NCBI GenBank assembly: GCA_900315105.1
Contig: OMXX01000159.1
Span: forward strand, 1 to 7,165
Reading direction: 5' to 3'
DNA from: an uncultured Prevotellaceae bacterium
Lineage (GTDB): Bacteria; Bacteroidota; Bacteroidia; Bacteroidales; Bacteroidaceae
DNA: 7,165 bases
Position numbers and translations under genes: made by a program. The notes beneath the pieces were generated by a model. It saw only the letters and a program-made list of their open reading frames with translations. It was not told the origin of the DNA and searched no databases. This document shows, piece by piece, positions 1 through 5,859 of this stretch (position 1 is the stretch's first letter; each line of letters begins with the position of its first letter).

Positions 1-1
1 G

Positions 2-199
2 ACTGATCTCCAGAAGCATAATGCCCAGCAACGTGAAATCAAGTTCACACAGTTACCCCATAGGAATCATGACAGGTTCCTGATCATCGATGATGAGGTC
101 TATCTACTTGGTGCCAGTGTGAAAGACATGGGCGTTGGCTTATGTGCCATTACCAAAATGCAAACATCTCCAGAGACAGTATTGGGACTATTGGGATAG
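2..199 (+). CDS. C-terminal end of a protein with an HDRFLIID...GASVKDMG motif (5'-truncated)
   Basis: This is an open frame entering from the left edge and ending at TAG 197-199, giving 65 residues of a protein whose start lies outside the window. The fragment contains HDRFLIIDDEVYLLGAS followed by VKDMGVGLCAITKM. The H-x-R-F-x-I-x-D...GAS-x-K-D-x-G pattern resembles the C-terminal part of some Bacteroidota proteins annotated with an ORF6N/phage-type N-terminal domain, and also loosely resembles phospholipase-D-like HKD motifs. That assignment comes from memory of the motif, and the defining N-terminal domain is not visible. The composition and uninterrupted frame support a real gene. No obvious terminator hairpin follows the stop before the CRISPR array. 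The function is unassigned. Confidence 0.6.
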   Translation, partial: TDLQKHNAQQREIKFTQLPHRNHDRFLIIDDEVYLLGASVKDMGVGLCAITKMQTSPETVLGLLG

Positions 200-307
200 A
201 CTATTCTATTACACTAAAATGAGGGCTGGGCAGAAGTTTTTGCGTTTACAGGTCTTGCAATGCTTACCTATCACAACCAACACTCGATAATAAAATCATC
301 AAGATTA
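200..307. other. Gene-free stretch before the CRISPR array; possible leader
   Basis: This stretch lies between the upstream stop codon and the first repeat and holds no convincing ORF. No TAnnTTTG promoter box was found, which fits promoters lying inside the repeats instead. Two short segments are complementary to the repeat: CAATGCT at 258-264 matches the reverse complement of repeat positions 36-42, and ATCACAAC at 270-277 matches the reverse complement of repeat positions 1-8. They occur in the same order as in an inverted repeat copy, but with the middle missing. By position this could be the leader, but the array end at which spacers are added cannot be decided from seven identical repeats. 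Confidence 0.4.
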
Positions 308-815
308 GTTGTGATTTGCTAAAAAATTAGTATCTTTGCATCAGCATTGACAACGGATGAGACCGTTTACGCTTGGGAGCAGATGTTGTGATTTGCTAAA
401 AAATTAGTATCTTTGCATCAGCATTGACAACCCCGATATGGATCAACACCCCTTCGAAGGCGTTGTGATTTGCTAAAAAATTAGTATCTTTGCATCAGCA
501 TTGACAACTCTCATCAAGAACAATCTCACTGATAAGGAGTTGTGATTTGCTAAAAAATTAGTATCTTTGCATCAGCATTGACAACTGAAAACGACATCAC
601 CGCCAATAAAGGTCAGTTGTGATTTGCTAAAAAATTAGTATCTTTGCATCAGCATTGACAACGGGCAATAAACTCATTAAACCTACTCCAAAGTTGTGAT
701 TTGCTAAAAAATTAGTATCTTTGCATCAGCATTGACAACAGAAAGAACGACACAGTGCAGACTTTCTTGTTGTGATTTGCTAAAAAATTAGTATCTTTGC
801 ATCAGCATTGACAAC
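308..815 (+). CRISPR. Type II-C CRISPR array, 7 repeats and 6 spacers
   Basis: Seven perfectly identical 47-bp repeats start at 308, 385, 462, 539, 616, 693 and 769. They begin GTTGTGATTTGC, end GCATTGACAAC, and have 5-nt terminal inverted repeats (GTTGT/ACAAC). Spacers are at 355-384, 432-461, 509-538, 586-615, 663-692 (30 bp each) and 740-768 (29 bp). A 47-bp repeat with 30-bp spacers is characteristic of Bacteroidota type II-C loci. The crRNA strand is plus: the tracrRNA anti-repeat at 5114-5135 is complementary to repeat positions 2-24, the half that follows each spacer 3' end, as expected for type II. The array ends 12 bp before the cas9 stop codon, tail to tail. No spacer matched elsewhere in the window by eye. 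Spacer targets are unknown. Confidence 0.98.
309..338 (+). promoter_or_regulatory. Promoter inside the CRISPR repeat (first of seven identical copies)
   Basis: Repeat positions 24-31 are TATCTTTG, an exact match to the Bacteroidota -7 box TAnnTTTG. Repeat positions 2-4 are TTG, 19 bp upstream, the spacing expected for the -33 TTTG box. In the first repeat these are 331-338 and 309-311, and the same sites recur in every repeat. Transcription would start a few bases after the -7 box, near the repeat 3' end, and run into the following spacer. Repeat-borne promoters are established for type II-C arrays of Neisseria and Campylobacter. The specific assignment here is inference from consensus matching. 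Confidence 0.6.
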
Positions 816-827
816 TATCTATCATTG

Positions 828-3800
828 CTAATATTCTCCTACGGCAACTATAGAGCCGATATGATTGACTCTGACTTTTATTGCACCATTTAAGTTCTTA
901 ACGCTTCTTATGCTCTTCCAAGTCATATCTCTTAGTTCATTTGGTTCTTCTACGTTCGTCTCAAGGTGATGCCTGAAAATATAGAATAAACTGGAAAACT
1001 TTTGAACTCGATATAGGTGAGGACTAATCAGAGAATAGTTCTTTGGATCAGTTAAGTCGATTTCGGATGGAACAAAACCAGTTTTTTCATTAGGGAATAC
1101 AAAATACTCATTTTGCTTCATAGAGAATAAGAATTTCCAGCCTTCTTCGCTCTTATAATTCTTATCAACAATTGGAAGTCCGAGTAGTGCGCTTGCAGTA
1201 GCTTCATAGAATGAAACAACATGCTCATGCCAGTTACCTTCATCATCAACAAAGATTGCTACGTGATGATTATTTGCGGTATTAACGTAGTCGGTAGGTA
1301 GAGCCTTACCATCGGAATCTTTAAGAATATTTCCAATGAGGTCTTTCTTGACATGTAGAGGTACAGAAGTATCTGATGACACTTTTGCTTTGATCTTCAC
1401 TCTCTTAATAGCAATACTTTTTTCTTTGTTCAGCCAGATAGGATTCTCATCGAGGTTTGAGAATGCTTTAGCTGCATCACCATCAAATTCGTTAAGACGA
1501 GCTTGCAGAATAGCACGCACCTTATTATCAATGACCTTGTCAAGTTTCAGGTCCTTGTCTACAGCCTTCTTGATGGTAAACACATCTATTATCTTGTAAA
1601 GCTTAACCTTTAAAGGTACTGCATAAGAGTGGTCTGCATTCAGCCAAATAGGATTCTTTTCCAGGCTATTTTTCCCTGTAAATGCTTTCTTCGGATCATT
1701 GTTGTATTCAGCCAAGCGTTTTAGTAACGCTTCGCGATGCTTTTGGCTAGATACACGGAGGATGACATCTTCAGTAAACTTGCCGTCAACCTTTCGGTAT
1801 TCAGCCTCGTAGTTCTGAATCTTACCATATACAGTTTCATTATGCAAAGCACCACGAGGAGTAAGTTGTACTTTCTGCTGATGACCGTCTTTTGTCTTGG
1901 ACTTGTTGATATTTTTGGTAACAACTTTATTCTTCGCTTTGATGGATACCAAGATGCTTTCGAGATGTTTCTTAGCTTCAGCTCTGAATATGTCTAATGG
2001 CATTGGGGCATTGAAAACCAGTTTGTGATCTTTTTCGTCTCGATGGAGTTCTTTTTGCTCTATTCCATAAATGCTGCTCGACTTGTCGCTTCGGGCATTC
2101 ATATTGCTGAGGTATTGAACAATACTGCGCTTGGTGAATGCAATAGTAAGAGCATCCATAGCGTGATGGCGATGGTCATTGCGCTTGGTCCAATCCTTGA
2201 TGCGCTTTACGATATTACCATTCTTGTCGGTATATTGTTCGGTTAATCCTAACGCATCATACTTCTCCCAGTTCAACTCTTGCATGATATTGACTAACTG
2301 CCAGTCTTCACGAAGTCTGCTTGTAACTGCTCCTGTAGTAGTAACAACAAATGGCACTAACTCTTCAAGAATCTCACGAGCCTTTCTGGCTATGTATTGA
2401 GAGTCGCGCAGGTCACGATTTAAAAAATCTGATGGTATGTCAGCCTCTTTCATCAACAGATTGTTGCGTTTGGTTCTGGAAATAGCTTTGTTGTTGAATA
2501 GTTCTTCCACTCGGCTTTCATAATCTGTAACGTCCTGTTCGTCGTACTTCTCTGACACATAATCATAGGCAGTCTTATTGCCTTTCTCGATATTGATGTC
2601 TCGAACTTCTAACGTCTTGTTTGAGAAAGAATCGTCGAAGAGGCGGGATTGAGGTATGATATGCTCTATATCGAAACGCTTGCTGAAAAGTTCTTCTCTG
2701 GGAATATAGGTGTTAGAGTAGAGCGTCTTGTAGCCATTAAGTTTTAACTCGTTGTAGAGTTTGTAACGAAGAATATCGTTTCTTGTAACGTGTTGTATTC
2801 CAAATTCCTCTTCGAGTTCTTTGCGCAGCTTCTCGCTTTCGGCTGTATTCTTTCTGATAGCAGCATCCAATAGTTCTCGTTCCTCCTGACTCTTTTTCAG
2901 TTCGCGAGCCATCTCAACTCTTATCTCATCAGGTTTGCCATAGGTCTTGATAATCTCGTTGACGACATTGATCATCTGATTCAGAATCTTCTCAACTACA
3001 GGGTTGCGCAGACTGTTACGTTTAATTTCGTCAAGATGTGATTTGTATTCTTTCTGGGCAAGTTCCTCTTTAGTTAATGAACGTTCCGAATGGTTATAAC
3101 CTGCCATTTTGCATGCTTCACTATACTCGAAGCCTTTCATCATGTGTGGCAGTATCTTTCTGATAGCCTTAGCACTCAGACTGCTATAGTCTAGGGCAAA
3201 CGATATATTTGAAAGAATGACGGCATATTCCTTTTCGAAGCCACAAAGGTCTTGAATCTTGTTGAGCAAAGCTTCATTTCCTGTGGCGGACTTATCGCCT
3301 GTATAAGAGTAGAGTAGGTGCCACAGTCTGTATACTGATTGCTGCTCCAAACTTTTTCCTTCGAGCAGAGGATTGAAAGTAAGGAAGTCAGTCTTGTAAC
3401 CTAAACCTTTAAAGATCTCAGAGGTGATATTCATCACTTCGTCTGTCGGCATTTTTGAGAAATCATATTCACCATTACCCGTCAGACTGATAATATCCTG
3501 ATAGGCCTTGAATAGTGCTGCCATCGTGCGATTACCTTCAACCTCTTTATAATTAAGGTCGAGACTATTGTGATTATCAAATAGAAGTTTCAGGACATCT
3601 TTCTTGCTAAGCTTTTCTTTGATAGAGAGCTCATTATACAAGATTTCCTTTTCTTCTTGGGTTAAGAACCGATTAAGAGCACCTGTTTCTACATCATCAA
3701 ACAAAGAGAGCTGGTTTTTGTCCTTCTTGATTTTCTTGCGTTGGCGACCTACAACAGATACTTGTAAGTTATTAAGAATCTGCCATATCTTGAAGTCCTG

Positions 3801-5024
3801 GAATAAGGGAGAAGACTTGGGGCAAACTTTGCAGCCTGTAAGAATGGTCTTTTTCTTGCCATCAATAGTAATTTCTCTTTCTGTGTGTTCAAGTTCACAA
3901 TAGCTTACCAGATTCTTGCAGCTCTTCAGATCGCGTTGATAGAAGATGATAATGTCACGAATCTCCTTTTTTAGTTCTTGAGTTAATTCAGGATGATATT
4001 GTGCTTGTTTCTCCCAAATAGCCTCAAATTCATCCATATAGTCCTGTCGATAGAATATAATGTTTGTCAGACTATTGTTTGGATTCTCATCCAGACGTTT
4101 CATTAAATATTGGCCAATTGTGAGATGATCAAAGTACAGCTCCTTGCTTCTGTCACTAATCATCGCCAGGCGTTTGCTGGAGTTGTTGATAGCTCCGTTT
4201 ATATCAGCCAAAGCATATGCCACCTCTTCGATATCCATCTGGTGTCTCAGAGCTTCCGTTCGCCATAGAAGTGCTTGGGCATATCCTTCCTTTCCACTAT
4301 TCTTAGCGGTATAAATCTGATGAACACCATAAAATGCACCAGAAGTCTGCATCTTGTTGAATCCACGAATTGACGACTTGAAATCATCTGTCAGGATCTC
4401 AGGATAGAAAGTTGATTGCATTGCCCAAATCTTATCAAATTCAGCCTGTAAGTCAGAACGATAGAAAGTAGGCCTATTTCTCTTGCCTTTATTATATAAA
4501 TCAAGTAATAGCTGACCAGGCGTGATATTTTCTTCATAGAGTCTTTTTGCAATCTCCATGCCGTCGATCAGTTCTCCTTCTTCACCATCTTTTACTTTAC
4601 GACTGCTCTTATAGCCTCGCTTTTTGTTTATCATCAACAAAACTCGAGCGAAGTCTTCTAAAGAAATTTCCTCTGTTACAGCCTTTGCTCTTGCTCTGTA
4701 AGTTTGGAAAGTGGTATTGTTCCCTTTCTCAAACAGAGGTGTTTCATCTGTTATGATATGGTGCTCTAACAAACATTCTATAAGATTCTTTCTGCGCAAT
4801 TTATAGCGTTGGAGGTTTCGATGCATACTGCGTTTCATGCGTCGATCAGCGTTAGTCGTAATTGACTTTCCCTTTTCAAAGTTTGACTTTTCATCAACGG
4901 TTAGTGGGTTAACTCTCACTCCAAGACGAATGATTTCTGATTTCTCATTGTCATTTTCCTTCTCGTTGACAAGAGACCATCCTATACTTGTAGTTCCTAA
5001 ATCAAGACCAAGAATCTTCTTCAT
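828..5024 (-). CDS. cas9: CRISPR-associated endonuclease Cas9, type II-C
   Basis: This is an RNA-guided DNA endonuclease that uses crRNA:tracrRNA to cut both strands of target DNA. Its 1398 residues are normal for large Bacteroidota II-C Cas9. In order it has RuvC-I with D8 (LGLDLGTTSIGW); an arginine-rich bridge helix at ~60-82; a helical REC lobe to ~690; RuvC-II with E704 (IRVEMAREL); HNH with DIEHIIPQS at 785-793, catalytic H788 and N811; RuvC-III with H954 and D957 (DHRHHAMDA); and a C-terminal wedge/PAM-interacting region from ~1020. All nuclease residues are intact, so it should be active. Two oddities are a C369/C376/C398/C401 cluster and a duplicated NPIWLN module near 1097-1140 and 1170-1212. 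The start ATG at 5022-5024 gives the canonical MKKILGLDLG N-terminus. No Shine-Dalgarno is visible, only A-rich sequence. No cas1 or cas2 follows. Confidence 0.98.
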   Translation of the reverse strand: MKKILGLDLGTTSIGWSLVNEKENDNEKSEIIRLGVRVNPLTVDEKSNFEKGKSITTNADRRMKRSMHRNLQRYKLRRKNLIECLLEHHIITDETPLFEKGNNTTFQTYRARAKAVTEEISLEDFARVLLMINKKRGYKSSRKVKDGEEGELIDGMEIAKRLYEENITPGQLLLDLYNKGKRNRPTFYRSDLQAEFDKIWAMQSTFYPEILTDDFKSSIRGFNKMQTSGAFYGVHQIYTAKNSGKEGYAQALLWRTEALRHQMDIEEVAYALADINGAINNSSKRLAMISDRSKELYFDHLTIGQYLMKRLDENPNNSLTNIIFYRQDYMDEFEAIWEKQAQYHPELTQELKKEIRDIIIFYQRDLKSCKNLVSYCELEHTEREITIDGKKKTILTGCKVCPKSSPLFQDFKIWQILNNLQVSVVGRQRKKIKKDKNQLSLFDDVETGALNRFLTQEEKEILYNELSIKEKLSKKDVLKLLFDNHNSLDLNYKEVEGNRTMAALFKAYQDIISLTGNGEYDFSKMPTDEVMNITSEIFKGLGYKTDFLTFNPLLEGKSLEQQSVYRLWHLLYSYTGDKSATGNEALLNKIQDLCGFEKEYAVILSNISFALDYSSLSAKAIRKILPHMMKGFEYSEACKMAGYNHSERSLTKEELAQKEYKSHLDEIKRNSLRNPVVEKILNQMINVVNEIIKTYGKPDEIRVEMARELKKSQEERELLDAAIRKNTAESEKLRKELEEEFGIQHVTRNDILRYKLYNELKLNGYKTLYSNTYIPREELFSKRFDIEHIIPQSRLFDDSFSNKTLEVRDINIEKGNKTAYDYVSEKYDEQDVTDYESRVEELFNNKAISRTKRNNLLMKEADIPSDFLNRDLRDSQYIARKAREILEELVPFVVTTTGAVTSRLREDWQLVNIMQELNWEKYDALGLTEQYTDKNGNIVKRIKDWTKRNDHRHHAMDALTIAFTKRSIVQYLSNMNARSDKSSSIYGIEQKELHRDEKDHKLVFNAPMPLDIFRAEAKKHLESILVSIKAKNKVVTKNINKSKTKDGHQQKVQLTPRGALHNETVYGKIQNYEAEYRKVDGKFTEDVILRVSSQKHREALLKRLAEYNNDPKKAFTGKNSLEKNPIWLNADHSYAVPLKVKLYKIIDVFTIKKAVDKDLKLDKVIDNKVRAILQARLNEFDGDAAKAFSNLDENPIWLNKEKSIAIKRVKIKAKVSSDTSVPLHVKKDLIGNILKDSDGKALPTDYVNTANNHHVAIFVDDEGNWHEHVVSFYEATASALLGLPIVDKNYKSEEGWKFLFSMKQNEYFVFPNEKTGFVPSEIDLTDPKNYSLISPHLYRVQKFSSLFYIFRHHLETNVEEPNELRDMTWKSIRSVKNLNGAIKVRVNHIGSIVAVGEY

Positions 5025-5051
5025 ATCTATCGTTTTTTAGTTATTTTGCCA

Positions 5052-5059
5052 CAAAAGTA
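5052..5059 (-). promoter_or_regulatory. Probable cas9 promoter -7 box
   Basis: On the minus strand this reads TACTTTTG, a match to the Bacteroidota TAnnTTTG -7 box, 27 bp upstream of the cas9 ATG. That implies a short 5' untranslated region of about 20 nt. No good TTTG -33 box lies 19-21 bp further upstream, so the promoter may be weak or regulated. It is divergent from, and close to, the tracrRNA promoter. Confidence 0.5.
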
Positions 5060-5077
5060 CAACTTTCTTTTGAAAAG

Positions 5078-5109
5078 TTTGGTATTTATCTGGAAAATCT
5101 TTAAATTTG
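5078..5109 (+). promoter_or_regulatory. tracrRNA promoter
   Basis: TTTG at 5078-5081 (-33) and TAAATTTG at 5102-5109 (-7) are separated by 20 bp, an excellent match to the Bacteroidota consensus. The predicted start, about 4-7 bases after the -7 box, falls at 5113-5116, exactly where complementarity to the CRISPR repeat begins. This agreement between promoter position and anti-repeat start supports both calls. Confidence 0.75.
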
Positions 5110-5113
5110 CAGC

Positions 5114-5204
5114 ACTAATTTTTAGCAAATCACAATAAGGATTATTCCGTTGTGAAAACATTAGGTCCTGATCCATCGTCCTCAACGGTGGATTTTTTGT
5201 TTTT
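5114..5204 (+). ncRNA. tracrRNA (trans-activating CRISPR RNA)
   Basis: This RNA pairs with the crRNA repeat and anchors the guide to Cas9. Positions 5114-5135 are the anti-repeat. It reads ACTAATTTTTAGCAAATCAC then AA and is the reverse complement of repeat positions 2-24, except for one missing T (a run of five against six), which would leave one bulged A in the crRNA. Next comes a nexus-like segment AATAAGGATTATTCCGTT (5134-5151), in which GGA 5139-5141 can pair with TCC 5146-5148. It resembles the AAUAAGGCUAGUCCGUU nexus of S. pyogenes tracrRNA. The RNA ends in a hairpin and T-run. Length is about 90 nt. It is divergent from cas9, with a consensus promoter just upstream. Ends are predicted, not measured. 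Confidence 0.88.
5171..5204 (+). terminator. Rho-independent terminator of the tracrRNA
   Basis: ATCCATCGT (5171-5179) pairs with ACGGTGGAT (5185-5193) in a 9-bp stem with one G-T wobble and a five-base loop. It is followed by T-runs at 5193-5198 and 5200-5204. The hairpin is also likely the 3' structural stem of the mature tracrRNA. Confidence 0.85.
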
Positions 5205-5311
5205 ATAACTGACGGGCTTGTCTGAACAGGGGGCAGTCGCCATGTGATAAGTTAAAAGAACCGGTGCTTCCATCTTTACGTCATTTATTGTTCACGATGC
5301 AAAGATAGAAG
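5205..5311. other. Intergenic stretch between tracrRNA and the exonuclease operon terminator
   Basis: There is no convincing gene on the plus strand here. On the minus strand a 43-codon ORF (ATG at 5271-5273, stop at 5142-5144) begins here and runs antisense through the tracrRNA gene. It lacks a Shine-Dalgarno site and shows no recognisable family, so it is not called as a gene. A minus-strand TATCTTTG box at 5300-5307 lies just upstream of it. Confidence 0.4.
5300..5307 (-). promoter_or_regulatory. Possible minus-strand promoter -7 box (TATCTTTG)
   Basis: On the minus strand this reads TATCTTTGCATC, which fits TAnnTTTG and shares 12 bases with the -7 region of the CRISPR repeat. It points toward the tracrRNA locus and would yield a transcript antisense to tracrRNA. 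No TTTG is seen at the -33 distance, where the operon stem-loop lies instead, so the call rests on the -7 match alone. Confidence 0.3.
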
Positions 5312-5340
5312 AAAGGTGTGCCGATAAAGGGCACACCTTT
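5312..5340 (-). terminator. Stem-loop, likely terminator of the WYL-exonuclease operon
   Basis: AAAGGTGTGCC (5312-5322) and GGCACACCTTT (5330-5340) form a perfect 11-bp stem with a 7-base loop, 25 bp beyond the exonuclease stop codon. On the minus strand the stem is followed by a pyrimidine-rich CTTCTATCTTT rather than a clean T-run. Termination may therefore be imperfect, or the structure may protect the mRNA 3' end. Confidence 0.65.
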
Positions 5341-5365
5341 GAAGATTTTCAGGCAAAACAAAAAA

Positions 5366-5857
5366 TTATAGGATTTTTCTTGCGATCCAGGCGCAGGCTT
5401 CTGCATCGGCGAGGGCGTGATGGTGGTTTTCGAGATGATAACCACAGAGTTCAGAGATGGTATGCAGTTGGTGGTTTTCTGCCTCTGGGAATGCCTTGCG
5501 AGAAGCGATGCAGGTGCAGTAGAACGGATAATCCGGATAGTCCATCTGGTAAGTGCGAAAGACAGCTTTCAGGCAACTTTCATCGAGTGCTTTGTTATGC
5601 GCCACAAGTGGCAGTCCCTCAATCAGTGGCTCTATCTGCTTCCAAACTTCAGGGAAGATGGGGGCATCCTCTGTGTCCTGACGCGTGAGACCATGTACCT
5701 GACTACACCAATAATTATAATAATTGGGCTCAGGCTGGATCAGAGAGTAGAAGGAATCCACGATCTCGCCATTTCTGACGATAACCACACCAACGGAGCA
5801 TACACTGCTACGCTCGTTGTTGGCAGTCTCAAAATCTATGGCTGCAAAGTCTCGCAT
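5366..5857 (-). CDS. DnaQ-like 3'-5' exonuclease (DEDDh family)
   Basis: This is a small exonuclease of the DNA polymerase III epsilon/RNase T superfamily, which removes nucleotides from 3' ends using two metal ions. Numbered from the upstream in-frame Met at 5884, the catalytic set is complete: Exo I D17 and E19 (AIDFETAN), Exo II D101 (AHNKALDESC), and Exo III H155-x4-D160 (HHALADAEA). The fold fills the whole protein and no other domain is present. The start chosen is ATG 5855-5857 (Met10 of the longer frame, 163 aa). A strong AAGGAGGG at 5864-5871 lies six bases upstream, and the ATG follows the WYL gene stop by two bases. The longer start at 5884 would overlap the WYL gene by 25 bp and has no such site. 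It is co-transcribed with the WYL regulator. Its substrate is unknown; repair, RNA processing or defence are all possible. Confidence 0.9.
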   Translation of the reverse strand: MRDFAAIDFETANNERSSVCSVGVVIVRNGEIVDSFYSLIQPEPNYYNYWCSQVHGLTRQDTEDAPIFPEVWKQIEPLIEGLPLVAHNKALDESCLKAVFRTYQMDYPDYPFYCTCIASRKAFPEAENHQLHTISELCGYHLENHHHALADAEACAWIARKIL

Positions 5858-5859
5858 AT

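Noticed and set aside
200..307. A second, larger array promoter or terminator upstream of the first repeat
   Set aside because: No TAnnTTTG box and no hairpin with a T-run could be found in this stretch.
1721..1924. Minus-strand 67-codon frame inside cas9
   Set aside because: It is a different frame of the same strand, fully inside the intact Cas9 coding sequence, with no recognisable protein.
1336..2400. Several plus-strand open frames of 70-90 codons
   Set aside because: They lie opposite the cas9 coding frame, lack promoters and ribosome sites, and give leucine/serine/phenylalanine-rich translations typical of shadow frames.
828..5024. Cas9 as an inactivated or nickase variant
   Set aside because: D8, E704, H788, N811, H954 and D957 are all present in correct motif context, and the frame is unbroken.
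5142..5273. 43-codon minus-strand ORF as a real gene
   Set aside because: It runs through the tracrRNA antisense, has no Shine-Dalgarno and no recognised family. It is kept only as an observation.
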